Made by a program: the position numbers and the translations under genes
Notes under the pieces: model-generated
Told to the model about the DNA's origin: nothing
The model's input: only the letters and a program-made list of their open reading frames with translations
Databases searched by the model: none
Assembly: GCF_000143415.4 (NCBI RefSeq)
Contig: NW_003314369.1
Coordinates: forward strand, 213,122-277,121
From: Selaginella moellendorffii
Lineage: Eukaryota; Streptophyta; Lycopodiopsida; Selaginellales; Selaginellaceae
Direction of reading: 5' to 3'
Length of the DNA: 64,000 nucleotides
Shown: one piece after another, positions 33,677 to 44,946 of the stretch
Layout: each line of letters begins with the position of its first letter
Numbering within the stretch: the stretch's first letter is position 1

Positions 33677-35891
33677 ATGGATTTCATCTGGATCTGCTTG
33701 CTGGTTTTGGGGATGGCGAGAGCTCAAGCACAAGGTACTAAATCTCTCTCTGTATACAAAGTTCTGATATATTTCTTCTTGTGCCAGTTTGTCCTCTAAA
33801 CTTCAGCTCCGTTCGCTACACTAAGCTCGACAGCTGCTCGTCGGAACCAGACAGTGGCTTGGAGCCATCCGAATGTTGCAAAAACGCTTTGGTCTACTTG
33901 TCTCGAGTGATTGCCGTCTACACCAACCAGACAGGAGGCTCCTCATTGTTTTTGAATGAAACACTGAGTCAAGCTTGTTGGAAAGCCACACACAGCCTGG
34001 ACTTGGGAATTAGCTACGACTACTGCAACTTCGCGCCACCCCGTTATACTGCTTACCAGTTACCCTGCAACTTCGGTACCATGGGCGAGCTGCTGGGTAA
34101 CTTGACAACGGCACAGGTGACTTTCAATGATGTCCTAAGCTCTTGCACGCGGCCCCGAAACGATGCCGGATGTCTTCATAACTTCTCGACTAGCGCCTTG
34201 GAACTGGCACGCAACCTCAACGATTCGGTGGATAACTGTGCAACCTCTCTCCTTGTTGGCGTGATCAGCAGAGATATCTGGAACGAGTCTTGGGCCAGCT
34301 TCTTGACTCAACTGAGTGTGTTTGGTAAGGAGCTTACAGAAGCGGACTCTATTTCTGATACTTGCGTTTCCTCTTTATCAGGAATTCTTTCTTCTCCCAG
34401 CCATAAACGAGGTACATAATTCCGAGTTTAAGTTTATGATCCTCATCGCCTTTTCTGTGCCGTGTGCAGAGGTAGTATTGGAAACGTCGTTGATATTTGT
34501 CTGCAGCTTTATAGCAGTTGGAGGAGCTCTCGTATTGCTTTCGTTTTTTTGTCGGAAGTATGCATCAAAGAAGGAATCGGACAAAATCGGGTCCAGCAGC
34601 TTCGAAGGTATCGTCAAAAAATAAAATCAGCCAACCTCATGCTGATTGTGCGTCGTTTATGTAACAAACAGAGCCAAAGGACCAAGGCAAGTTGCTGCAC
34701 ACTGAACTTTACAGATTTTCCAGGAAAGAAATCTGGAAGGCCACCCGAAACTTTAGCAGTGAAAACTATCTTGGCTCAGGAAGTGCTGGACTGGTTCACA
34801 AAGGTGTTCTTCCCAGCGGACAGCTTGTGGCTATCAAGCACATCGACAAAGAGAAAAAGGCGGACACTTTCTTCCAGGAAGTAGAGAGCTTGTCCAAAGT
34901 GAGGCATCCGAACTTGGTGAGCCTCCTGGGCTACTGCCAGTCCTTTGAGGGTTATTACCTCGTGTATGAGTTTTGTGCCAACGGGAACCTGTGGCAATGG
35001 CTATTTGGTAAGCTACCTTTTTTCATGGATCGTTTGCTGATTATTTTGCGCAGGAGACAGACCTCCTCTGACATGGGAAGAACGTCTCAATATTGCTCTC
35101 GGAAGTGCTCGAGGACTGTTTTTTCTTCACACCAACGTGGGAGGAGCAATTATTCATCGGGATGTCAAGGTTTGGAACCTTCTTCTTTGTAGCTTTTGCG
35201 AAAAGAGCTCATATTTGCTTCTTCTTTTTCTATGCAGCCAACCAACATACTTCTCAATGACAATATGGAAGCCAAACTCTCTGATTTTGGTTTGTCAAAG
35301 TTCATAACGATGGAGGAATCGCACGTTTTCACAGAAGTCAAGGGAACATCTGGCTATCTGGATCCGGAGTACATGTCAAGGGGGCAGCTCACGCTGGCGA
35401 GCGATATCTATAGCTTCGGAATCGTTCTCCTCCAGCTTGTTTCCGGAAGAAAGCCGATTGACTTTAATCTACAACACCGTTACTCACTCGTCAGAGCTGT
35501 AAGTGGAAACCACTTCACGCAAAGTTCGTTACCTTTTCTTCTTTCTCAGGCCCAAAGAGTTGCCGAGAGAGGATCAGACATCCACAAATTCGCTGACCCG
35601 CTGATGGATAGGAAATTCTCAGCCGCCGCAGCTCTAAAAATCGTGGAGATCGCCGTGTTTTGTACCGCCCAGAGCAGCAACGATCGTCCAACCATCAAGG
35701 AGATCAACGAAACGCTCGAGGCAGCCGTGGAAACATCGAAGGCCGGCTACGTGAGTAGAAGTTTTAGCTCTTTGCTTGATTTACATAAGCGGTTTTCTCT
35801 CTTCCAGGAGCCGCAAGATAGCAGCAGGACGCATTCATCACCGTCTAGGACAACTCTCCCTCTCCCTCCAAATCGAGTTCTTCCGAGGTAA
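33677..35891 (+). CDS. Receptor-like kinase with SPARK-type ectodomain
   Basis: Nine exons (33,677-33,734; 33,788-34,324; 34,382-34,411; 34,470-34,607; 34,672-35,007; 35,054-35,169; 35,238-35,498; 35,550-35,750; 35,808-35,891), all in phase, give 586 aa. The signal peptide MDFIWICLLVLGMARAQAQ is followed by a Cys-rich ectodomain (VCPLNFSSVRYTKLDSC, ECCKNALVYLSRVIAVYTNQ, CWKATHSLDLGISYDYC) that matches the SPARK domain of plant receptor kinases. The membrane span is TSLIFVCSFIAVGGALVLLS. The kinase has LGSGSAGLVHKG, VAIKHID, HRDVKPTNILL, SDFGLSKF, and GTSGYLDPEYMSRGQLT, so all catalytic residues are present. A strong donor (GAG|GTAAGC) overlaps the last stop and could extend the tail to ...PRLTI. 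SPARK kinases include mycorrhiza-linked members; a symbiotic role here is only a possibility. Confidence 0.9.
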
Positions 35892-35989
35892 GCGCCATAG
35901 ATCTCCTTCGCATTCCCAGTATCTTTTGCTCCCATTTTTGTACAGGTTAACGATCTAATAAGAGTTTCCTACGTAGCGCAAAGATACCG

Positions 35990-36062
35990 TACCATGTGGG
36001 GGAATAGTCTAAGAATCTATTGCAGAGGTCGTGGGTTCGAATCGCATCGTGGCGAGGATCTG
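35990..36062 (+). repeat. tRNA-like / SINE-like fragment
   Basis: The stretch GGTCGTGGGTTCGAATC (about 36,028-36,044) matches a tRNA B box and lies about 30 bp after an A-box-like patch. The acceptor and T stems do not pair properly. I read it as a decayed tRNA-derived SINE rather than a functional tRNA. Confidence 0.3.
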
Positions 36063-36250
36063 GGCGATTGATTTGCTTGGGCCCAGGGGGGAAAGGCATA
36101 AGCTAGAGAGAAATCCCATCTCTAGGCCTTCGATCTTGGCACGATCGAGCCACAAAGAGGGTCCCAATTACAGCGTTTTCTCTCGCGACGTGGAGATTTC
36201 CTTTGAATCTTTCTATTGAGCGCAAAGTCAATATACGTGTTGTGAGGTCT

Positions 36251-36256
<6 letters not shown>

Positions 36257-36280
<24 letters not shown>
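36257..36280. repeat. (CT)n microsatellite in 5' leader of the DUF3511 gene
   Basis: About 12 CT units between 36,257 and 36,280, some 50 bp before the ATG at 36,333. CT tracts are common in plant 5' leaders and core promoters. Confidence 0.8.
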
Positions 36281-36281
<1 letters not shown>

Positions 36282-36332
36282 CCCTATATTTCTTCCATTC
36301 CTCTTCTAATCCTCGATCGTCCCACTCGATCG

Positions 36333-36665
36333 ATGGGGGCTATGGATGTCCAGCCTTACGCGCCAGAATCCAGCTACAATTACCCGCGGCACTACTTGCC
36401 CAATTCGCATTCCTATTCCTATGGCTATGCCGGCGACGACGCGGACGATCACGGGCAATCCAAGAGGGCGGCCAAGACGAAGAGAGGCGGATCCCTGCGG
36501 CTTGCGAGCCTGGGGTGGAATTCCAGCGATCCGGAGGCAAAGAGGAAGCGGCGCGTCGCGGCGTACAAGCGATTCGATTCCAGGAGGCGAGTGGGCGATT
36601 CGGTGAAGAGGGGCGTGCGGTGGATCAAGATTAGATGTTTCCGCCTGTGCTACCGCTGGTGGTGA
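36333..36665 (+). CDS. DUF3511 family small protein
   Basis: A single exon of 110 codons starting MGAMDVQPYAPESSYNYPRH, Tyr/Ser-rich, followed by KRAAKTKRGGSLRLASLGW and the conserved C-terminal block DPEAKRKRRVAAYKRFD ... SVKRGVRWIKIRCFRLCYRW. The pattern DPExKRKRRVAxYK...GSxRxxxRWIK...YxxW with a closing WW defines the plant DUF3511 family, whose function is unknown. The basic patches suggest nuclear location (inference). A (GAGC)n-like run follows the stop at 36,664-36,705. Confidence 0.9.
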   Translation: MGAMDVQPYAPESSYNYPRHYLPNSHSYSYGYAGDDADDHGQSKRAAKTKRGGSLRLASLGWNSSDPEAKRKRRVAAYKRFDSRRRVGDSVKRGVRWIKIRCFRLCYRWW

Positions 36666-37157
36666 TCGAGCGAGCGAGCGGGCGAGCGGGCGAGCGAGAG
36701 CTAGAGAGAGAAGGAAGAACCCTAAAAACAGAGCATCCGCGAAAACGAAATGTAAAGACTCTAAAATAAAATGTGAAAAGCTTTTAGGGCTTCCTAATGT
36801 CCGAAAATTAGATAAACAAACGATCAGCATGTAAGCCTTGTTAAGAGATCCAATCGGATAGAGCTTTTTTCCTTTGGTTGTAGGCTGGTAATCGATCGAT
36901 CCCATAATTCGCTATGGATTCGATCCCAGCAGTATAAACTTGCAAAACTTGTGTGTTCTAAGGGATATTTGCCGCGAGGCGAGATAGCAGTAGCTTATCA
37001 TCGAGCTTGGAACTTCGAAGTCATTGATCACATTGATAAGTTCTTCTTTTTTCCCCTTTTGTGAAAACAAATGTTCTATAAACATCTCTGTAGTTAGAAA
37101 TATCTACATGAAAACTCATCGTTTTGCGATATTTATGATTGACCCTGCTGATCTTCT
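36666..37157. other. Convergent intergenic space, no gene
   Basis: Holds the 3' flanks of the DUF3511 gene (plus) and the receptor-like kinase (minus). A GAGC-rich run lies at 36,664-36,705. Nothing else was recognised. Confidence 0.6.
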
Positions 37158-38947
37158 TCACCCGGTTCGATTTTGAAGCCTTTGTTTCACCAGTGGTGCC
37201 AGCGACTGCACCACATCGATCATGAGCGGCCGATAGTCCGCCTCCGGTTGTATGCACATCGCAGCAATTGCCGCCACCTTTACGTAGCCACACAACAAAA
37301 TCAAAACCTTGTCAAGGTATTCTTTATCGACAAATCACCTGGATGAGTTCTTTCATGGAGTACTGCCCTGCCAGAGCCTGATCCACCATGCCCACCAGCT
37401 TATCCCTGTCCGTCAACCTGGGAAGCGCCTGCAAAGTTCCACATAAAATGTGATGCAAATTGCTCGAGTTTCATATCGAGAACCTACCCAAGAGACAAGC
37501 ACGCCTTCCCCAGCAGGTCGTTTCATATCGACTGGCACACGGCCAGTAAGAATCTCGAGCAACACAACTCCAAAGCTATAAACATCAGATTTCGTTGTCA
37601 AGTGTCCTGTCAACACATACCTGGACAAGACAAAATCACCCAAGTGAGAAAAACTAGTGAAAACACAATGGAAGAATGCTCCAGTTCATACTCTGGAGCA
37701 ACGTAGCCATGGGTTCCGAGAACCCTGGTGGAGACATCGCCGTTCACTTTGTTGGATCCCACTTTGGCGAGCCCAAAGTCCGAGAGTTTCGCGTTGAGCT
37801 TGTCGTCGAGGAGGATGTTGCTACACTTGAAATCCCTGTGGATTATCGGTGGGGTGACGAACTCGTGCAAGAACTCGAGACCCTTGGCGGCATCCAAGGC
37901 GATCTTGAGCCTCGTCGTCCAGTCGAGTGGAACAAAGCCATGGTCATCCTCTGATAGAAAGAGAGATCAAAGAATGAAAGCTAAGTTCACGCACTATGTA
38001 CCGTCCGGATAGAGATGCTGCTGGAGATTCCCTTTGGCCATGTATTCGTACACGAGGAGCCTGTGCTCGTTCTCCGTGCAGTAGCCCAGCAGCTCCAGCA
38101 GCTTTGGAGCTTGGACTCGGCTCAGCATCTCGATCTGGCAAAACCCATCAGTTTCTTTGGCATGAATTCCATGATCGATCGATGAGAAGATTGAGTACGT
38201 AATGGATGATTCAAGCACGAAGAATGTGGGAAGAATGTGATATACCTCGACACAGAATTCCTCCTCTCCCTGCTTGCCCTCGAGATCGAGCTTCTTGACC
38301 GCCGCCACCCTCCCATCCGCGAGGATTCCCCTGTAGACGCAGCCAAATCCACCGCGGCCGATGATGTTGCGCTCGCTAAAGCTGTTCGTGGCGATCTGGA
38401 GCTGGTGGAGGGAGAAAGGCTGTGGTCCAGGCCGCTTGATGGCGATGTGATCGCGCTCCTCTCCTCCGGCACCGGAGCAATTGTTTGGAGGAGGGGAGAT
38501 TTGGAGAGTTAGCAGCGATGGAGGCGGCAAAACGGGACGAGGAGTTGGGGATGGCGAGCTGTAGGAATTATTGGAGGAGTGATTCATGAGCATACACTCT
38601 GTGGTGCTCTTGTCCGACCCTGTGGCAAATGCGAACCGATCGATCGATCAAAATCTCTCACGAATTCCTGGAAAGAAAAACTCTAAGTACTTACGCTGTG
38701 TCATGAAATCCTCTGCCGCAGTGAAATCCCCCCTGCTCGTCCTCCTCCTCTTTCTCCTGTGCGAGATCTTCTGGTAGATGAGAAGGAGCAGCATTGCAAT
38801 GGCGGCGAAGGACGAGATTCCCAGACCCACGGCCAGCATCGTCGTCGTCGTGAACTTCTTCCCTGCTTGGTCGTGAGGCTGATCATGATACTCCTGCGCT
38901 AGATCATGCGAGGATGGACTGATACTAGGACTAGAGCTTTGATCCAT
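37158..38947 (-). CDS. Receptor-like protein kinase, At1g80640 type
   Basis: Minus-strand multi-exon gene. Exon 1 starts [19 protein letters not shown] and holds a membrane span ([20 protein letters not shown]) and a basic stop-transfer. The kinase follows: [174 protein letters not shown], and the tail [20 protein letters not shown] with a stop at 37,158. This matches the plant kinases typified by Arabidopsis At1g80640; catalytic residues are intact. The frame stays open upstream to 39,271, with a hydrophobic SSRFLFFLFLLRVIGW stretch, so an earlier start with a signal peptide is possible. Confidence 0.9.
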
Positions 38948-40257
38948 AAATATCAATCCTCCTCCTTCCTCCTCTTCGCTCCGGAGCAAAGCAATTACGA
39001 TCAATGCCGCATTCTTCCTCTTCCTCTTCCGTTCGTTCTCAACGTCCTTCCTGGTATGAAAGGGAGAGAGGGGCGAAAGTGGAAGATGGGCGAGTGCGCA
39101 GTGGAGGGAAGAAGGAAGCTCTCCGAAAATTAAATGCGCGAGGTACACAAGGACAGGGCGAGCGTCCAAGTCCACTGCGGGTTTAAGACTCCAGCCAATT
39201 ACGCGAAGCAAGAAAAGAAAGAAAAGAAAGCGGCTAGAACGCTCGAGGCAAGGTGGATGGAAGGACCACACGGCGGATGAAATCCAAATGCTCCAGAGCT
39301 AGAGAAAAGAAAGGAAGAGGAGAAGAAAAGGCTGTGGCACTGGCGATCTCTGGCATCGCGAAAGCAACAAGAGCAAGGCAACAAACTTTTGAGATGGAAG
39401 TGACGCTTCTCTCTGTCCTGGTGGAATCGAATTCGAATGGGAAGAGATTTGGAAGCTCTTGGAATTGGATCAAACAGCGCGAAAATTCTCCTCCATTTTT
39501 TACTGCTTTTTTCTTTCTGGCGCTCTTCCCTCCCAGAAGAAAAACACGCCACCATGCACATGGAAGAAAGACGGAAGAAAGCATATTTAATTTTAAATTC
39601 GAATATCCCTGCATGACGTGGCGAGATCTCATTGGGCGAGCCCGATTCGCGGCATATGTCACCGCCGTAAGAACTGGACTTCCCACATGCCTCTGGATTG
39701 ACTCTTCGCATTTCTTCGCGTTTTTTACTCTGGTCTTCGCGGTTTTTTACTCTGGTCTTGCCTCCTCCCAGATATCATATACTACTTACAACAAGATTTT
39801 TTTGGTTCCATTTTTTTTTCTCTCCTGGGATCTTAGCGCCATCACGTAGCAAAACTGTTACCTTTGACAAGGCAAGCTCTTGGATCTCACTTCCTCCATT
39901 GTTTTCTCGAAGAACTTCGCCATTGTTTTGTCGAAGAACTTCGCTCCTAACATGTGCCCGAGTTGCCTGGCGTCGAGAAAAGAAGAATGAAAAGAGCTCG
40001 CTGCCACTGCTACCACCGCCAGATTCTCCTCCGTGGATTTATACACATATTCAAGTCTTTTGCAGCCTGGTAGAGAATATTGTCAGGACGATAGCATAGC
40101 TTACAAGGCAAACAGCGCATACCTGAATGACAAGTTCGGTGTCAATGTCCTCTGGAGCTTGGAGCTATCGCCAGAGTTTCCAGAAAGCGCATCGGAGATG
40201 AACTGGAGTTCCTGACGATGGAAGGGCTAAGTAGCAAAGACGGAGGTTTGGATTTTT
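38948..40257. other. Intergenic region with small tandem repeats, no gene
   Basis: Open frames of up to 198 codons occur on both strands but have no recognisable domain and are probably chance or leader sequence. Two short tandem duplications are visible: TTCGCG(G)TTTTTTACTCTGG at about 39,713-39,760, and TTGTTTT(C/G)TCGAAGAACTT at about 39,899-39,940. Confidence 0.5.
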
Positions 40258-41696
40258 CTACTCTACCTTCAGTCCTGAACCAGTAGCGGATGCCGATCGC
40301 TCTAGACGTGCTTTAGGCAGCGGAGGTAGCCCCTGCAACAACGAACGAAAAGAAAAAGTTAGATTCCAGTTACAAAGGTCCAAGAAAAACCGAATTTTCT
40401 TGCCTGTAGAATGCTATCGACACCGCTAGCGGGCTTGGCTTCACCGTTCTGCAAACTCAAGATGGGAGAAATCTAGATAGAGATGTCATGTCATCCTCGC
40501 GCGCAACAGTTTTAAAAAAGGCTACGTACCCCAGGCAGTTCTTGGCGCCTAGTCTCTTCCCATCTCCTTGCAAATTGACAAAGCAAGATAATCCCTTGGT
40601 TTGTAAAGTCCTATAGATCATACTTTACTATCAAAGAAAACCACGAAGAAAGTGAAAGACAAACCTGCTTGGTTTGTACATCGTCGAGCTGATTGCCCAA
40701 GCCCTCGACAATTTGTTGTACAGCTCCAATATCCCCGCCAACACGAGCCACATCTCCACGAATTTCAAACACCTGGCCAGTAAACTCGTTAGCAAGCTGT
40801 GCAAGCTACAAAGGACGCGCTTTCCCAACCTCGTTCTTTATCAATCCCTGAACCGCAACACTGTCGTCCAGAGTTTTCGAGACCGAATCAATCCGTGAAG
40901 TTAGATGCCGTTTCGTTGCCTGTGAGAAAATTATAGAGGGTCACGGACGATCCAAACTTACCGTAACAGCGGCCGAGACTTGATCTAGTTGCTTTGACAC
41001 GCTCGCAACCACATTCGACATGTTTCGACGGGTGACATACATGACATCCGTCCATGACCAGCCCTGCAAGCAAGCAAAGCTCAATCAAAAGCTTCTTATG
41101 CTCGAGAAAGTACTTGCCTTCCACCAAAAGTATCCATATCCAGCAACACCAATGACGAGCGCAGGCATGGCGAGAGAGGAAAGATTACCTGCATAGAATT
41201 CCAAGTTAAAACGCGTGAAAGAAACTACCCTCGATCATACTTGACTGCCCAGAGGTGCCAGGAGCATTCACAACCGTGATGTTCCTGGAGCCAGCTAACT
41301 GTCTTAGATCGCTGGTCAAGCGCTGGACCTACAGACAGTGGAAAGCATCAGCAAAGAAGATATTTTTCTTTGTCACATACTTGCTGTGCCAGCGTTTCCG
41401 TCACTTCATCCTTGTCATCCTCTTTCAAGTGCTTCGAGAAAACCTGCGATTGCAAGGAAAAAAGGAAAACACGAATTTGCCACGCCAATCCACCAAGAAC
41501 AGCACTAAAAACCTTGCTAAGATCCTTGAAGAAATCCGAGAGCTTCCCATTCTTTATAAGAATCGAGCCAGTCATCCCTGCCAAAGACGACGAATCAATC
41601 AATCGGCCGATCACAGCTCCAGCGCCGGGGCGATCGATTACCTGCTCCAAGGAGAATGATGAGCTTGGATGTCGCCATTCCGGCCTGCACTGCCAT
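40258..41696 (-). CDS. DUF1664 family protein with membrane span and coiled coil
   Basis: About ten exons. Exon 1 (41,696-41,642) encodes MAVQAGMATSKLIILLGAG, then exon 2 (41,577-41,513) MTGSILIKNGKLSDFFKDLS and exon 3 (41,443-41,381) VFSKHLKEDDKDEVTETLAQ. The next has VQRLTSDLRQLAGSRNITVV, then a membrane segment (LAMPALVIGVAGYGYFWWK), WTDVMYVTRRNMSNVVASVS, HLTSRIDSVSKTLDDSVAVQ, EFTGQVFEIRGDVARVGGDI and a tail ending SASATGSGLKVE. Motifs NGKLSDxxxxL, QVxRLxxxxRQLxxSRxITV and GYxYxWWKG are the DUF1664 signature; function is unknown, with organelle or membrane anchoring likely. Two introns begin with GC instead of GT (after WWK and after SILQ). Head-to-head with the plastid bL27 gene. Confidence 0.9.
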
Positions 41697-41805
41697 CCAG
41701 CAAGGCGCTCGATCGATAAACCCTAAATTGCCATTCGCGATTAGGTCAAGCTAAGAATTTTCAATGCTATCCCCTTCATCGTGAGCCGTTCATTGAGCTC
41801 TGGCT
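41697..41805. promoter_or_regulatory. 109-bp bidirectional promoter (DUF1664 / plastid bL27)
   Basis: Only 109 bp separate the divergent ATG codons at 41,696 (minus) and 41,806 (plus). Both leaders and both core promoters must fit in or overlap this interval. It contains TAAACCCTAAA at 41,717-41,727, a telo-box-like element (AAACCCTA) frequent in plant promoters of translation genes. Confidence 0.6.
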
Positions 41806-42515
41806 ATGGCGTCGTTAGCCTCCGCCTTCTCGGGCCTCTCTCTCGGATCTTCCCTCTTCTCCGGCAGCGATGGCGCGCTCCAGCGCAGGAATCGATTCCT
41901 CACGGCGCCGGCGAGGCTGCCGCTCTTCATCCACGCCGCGCACAAGAAGGGTACCGGCAGCACCAAGAATGGGCGCGATTCGCAAGCGCAGCGGCTGGGC
42001 GTCAAGGTGTTTGGCAGCGAGACTGCCAAGCCGGGATCTATCATCATCCGCCAGAGAGGAACTAAGGTAAGAGCAATCTCTCCCTCGATTGGATTGATTG
42101 ATGGATTGAGCTCTAGAGAGGAAGAAGAAGCGCTAATTCTGTGTAGGCTGCCAGTTCCATCCAGGCAACAATGTAGGACTGGGAAGAGACTACACGATCT
42201 ATTCCCTGATCGATGGAGTCGTCAAATTCGAGAGGCTCTGGCCTGACAAACAAAAGGTAAGTTCTTCTTCGTCGATTGCTCGCTCTCGAGGTTCCATAGC
42301 TTTTCTTCTTCCAGGTGAGTGTCTATCCCAAGATCGAAGTTCCCGAGAATCCCAACAGCAGGAGAGTGAAGAAGCGCGACCACTTTCGAGCGCTTCGCGT
42401 GAAGAGGAAAGCGAAAGAGCAAGCCAGAGTTGCGCGGCTCGTCGAGATCTACAAGAGACCAGCTCGATTCGTGCAGCCTCCGGCGATCGCTGTAACTTCA
42501 AAGCAAGACGAGTAA
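41806..42515 (+). CDS. RPL27: Chloroplast 50S ribosomal protein bL27
   Basis: Three exons (41,806-42,066; 42,155-42,256; 42,315-42,515). A Ser/Leu/Arg-rich transit peptide ([19 protein letters not shown]) precedes the mature sequence [95 protein letters not shown]. This is the bL27 signature, including the AHKKG N-terminus that reaches toward the peptidyl transferase centre. A Lys/Arg-rich extension of about 50 residues follows, as in other plastid L27 proteins but longer than bacterial ones. The exon 2 acceptor CCAG at 42,154 is needed to read FHPG; an AG nearer the donor would break the frame. Confidence 0.95.
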
Positions 42516-42682
42516 AGTTCTCACGTAGTTCTTATAAGAAGCTTACCACGGTCACAGTGCCGCGATGTGTACAACCAACATTCCTGGTGGAAAGAAAGGA
42601 AGAACAAAAGGAAAAAAATTTGCATCTAGAGATCCTTCTTACAAGTACATGGTTGCCGGATTGACAGTGGTGTTGTTATTCT

Positions 42683-44185
42683 TCACGCAGCAGGCTGCCT
42701 CTTGGCATTCGTTAAGCGTCGCCGCCTCTCCTTTTTGCGAAGAAGGCATTCTCCACACCAAGCGGAGAAATCTCTCTGATATTTTTTGAGCTCGCGGAAC
42801 TCAGAGCTAGCAGAAAAAACGAACTTTTAGAACACTGCTCGCAGAAAAAACACGTTTTTTTCTTCACTCACCTCCTGCACCAAAGGATCAAGTTTGTTCT
42901 CTGGCCGGAAGTGATGGCTTTCGCACCGTGTCGATGGCGTCCGGCATGTAGGATTGCTCGGCCGGGGACGTGAGAGTATTCCAGCATTTCCTGCGGGTGA
43001 TGCTCAATCAAAGATATCGAACTCGAGTGAACTCCTCGTACCTCCGAGCGAGCTTCTCCGTTGACGTGAGCATCGCATCGAACACCGCGGAAGAACAACT
43101 CGCCGCCATCGAATTCCTTGCCGAGGCAGACGTTTAGCGTAACTTCGGAGTCGTCCACGTGAAAACCTGAAGCAAGACTCATGTCACATGCTACAATTCA
43201 TCACTTTCACTGCTCACCAAGATCGAGATCTCCCCCAATACTGTATTCCACCACAAAGCCATGGTGCGTGTCAAGTGTGGCACCTCCAACGTTAAAAAAG
43301 AGAACTGCGACAAAGACACGACTTAAGAAGACTGTAACCACAAATGTTCCTGACATACGTGCTGCAAACGGACGAATAAACTTCATCATCAACTGGTCCA
43401 GCATCGTCTCCATGCCGATATCGTCCAGCACAGCTCCATAGTTGTTCATGGTGTTGGGCCGGAGCACACTAACTTTGACCTCGTGTGCCCACTTTTCAAA
43501 GTGCGCAACCTGCGGAAGAACAAAATTAAGCCGCAACTAAAACGATATGAGGTAAAACACACCTCCTCTAAGACTTTCGAGCAGAAGCCGGGCTGGAGCA
43601 TGGTAAACGTAAAAACTCCCGGAGAATGCTCGGTAAGGATCTCCCTCAAGGCCGCCTCGGAGCCATTCTCAACTGCCTTCCTAAAAGGCTCCACAAAGAT
43701 TTGATCCGGGTCTAGAGTGTAAAGATCCTCGTGAAGACGCTGCCAGCACAAGCTCAACTTTAGATCTCGGAAAGGACAAACAAAAAAGGAACAGTACCTT
43801 ATACTTATCCTTCACTCTATCCCTGTACTCTCGATGCTTCTGGATAGAATGCTGCGTAAGAAACCACGGAGATGAAAGAAAAACAGTTTTTTACCCTGGC
43901 ACGCTCTCCATTGGGACGATACTTGACGAGAACACGATCCATAAACGCGAGCTTCTTGTCCCTGGGAGCCGTGAGCATATGCGAAGGGAGGTACTGCTCC
44001 ATAGTGCTGTAAAGAGAGGGCGGGTACTCGATGTTGACGAGATCATCGTAGTTGTCCGGGGCGTGTGAGAGATTGGGCTCCTTGAGAAGGCGAGGAATCA
44101 CTCGCTCCTTGCTCTCGTTGGCCAGGCCATTGGGATTGTGCTTCCTCTTGTTGTTGGGATGGGCATCGGCGGCAGCTTCGGCCAT
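42683..44185 (-). CDS. PKHD-type 2-oxoglutarate/Fe(II) dioxygenase (At1g22950-like)
   Basis: Multi-exon. Start MAEAAADAHPNNKRKHNPNG; then DNYDDLVNIEYPPSLYSTME, DRVLVKYRPNGERAR, HSIQKHREYRDRVKDKYK, RLHEDLYTLDPDQIFVEPFR, SPGVFTFTMLQPGFCSKVLE, FEKWAHEVKVSVLRPNTMNN, THHGFVVEYSIGGDLDLG, FHVDDSEVTLNVCLGKEFDG, FRGVRCDAHVNG and EMLEYSHVPGRAILHAGRHR, HGAKAITSGQRTNLILWCR. HVD, the distal His (HRHG) and Arg (SGQR) form the iron/2-oxoglutarate site. The exon after LILWCR reads into a stop, but a GTGAGT donor there joins TGCTAG at 42,807 and adds SSEFRELKKYQRDFSAWCGE plus a basic tail to 42,683, as in homologues. Probable protein hydroxylase of unknown substrate. Confidence 0.9.
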
Positions 44186-44522
44186 CTCCCATACAATGCC
44201 TCCAAAACCCCAAAACCCTAATGATCGCACAGCGGGAAGATCAAGCCCGACCTAAGGAAGAGGAGGAGGGAGCGCGAGAGATCTCACCTTCGCACGCTAC
44301 GCGCGCACGGATTTGAGCTCCAGAAGAGGAGAATCGACCGGAATGCGCGCAATCTCACAGAGCACGCGCCATGTCTGTCACCTCCCAAAAAATCCCAAAT
44401 GCCCTAACCCTAGACACTTAAGAGCTCTGTTTTAAAAGCCACGTGGACAAGGGTCTCGTCTCAACGGTCGGATGGCTTTCCGTATATTTAGATTCCGACG
44501 GCCGTGATCCCCACCGTACACA

Positions 44523-44946
44523 CTAGTCGTCGTCTAGATCAATGTAGTTCGTGTTGGTCGCCACCAGGAACTCGCAGGGGTTGCCGTGATCGATGAAATT
44601 CGGCTCGAGGGCGTGGTGCTGATCGCTAGAATCGGTCTCCAGCAGCGATTCCCCCATGGGCGTGGAGATTTTCTCCAGCATTGCCACTCGATCTCTCAAA
44701 AATCTGACCAAAACAAGGATGTATCGATCACTCAAATCAAACCAATCGATCTAGCGACAGCCACCTGACTTCCGCCAGGAGCAATCGCTTGTTCTGCTTG
44801 GCGCGGCGGAGGAGCGCAGTGATTTCCAAGCTCTCCTGGGCGATCCATCCAGAATTTCAATGGATTCCATCATCGATAGCGAAGAAGATCAATCAAACCT
44901 TTTGTAGCTCCGCGTACTCTTCCTCCAGCGTCGCGCATTTGTCCAT
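44523..44946 (-). CDS. Small coiled-coil protein, unknown
   Basis: Three exons: MDKCATLEEEYAELQK (from 44,946), ESLEITALLRRAKQNKRLLL-AEVR, and FLRDRVAMLEKISTPMGESL followed by a Pro/Asp/His tail (EPNFIDHGNPCEF, NTNYIDLDDD, stop at 44,523). Intron lengths are 64-67 bp with clean GT-AG ends and phase 0 or matching joins. The N-terminal 60 residues form an amphipathic, Leu/Arg-rich helix typical of small subunits of nuclear complexes. I do not recognise the family. It is divergently transcribed from the mitochondrial bL9 gene with 76 bp between starts. Confidence 0.75.

Noticed and set aside
36000-36060. Possible functional tRNA gene
   Set aside because: A B-box-like GGTTCGAAT is present, but the acceptor and T stems do not pair and no anticodon arm is clear.
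39253-39849. 198-codon plus-strand frame
   Set aside because: No domain, low-complexity basic start, and competing open frames on both strands; more likely intergenic sequence.
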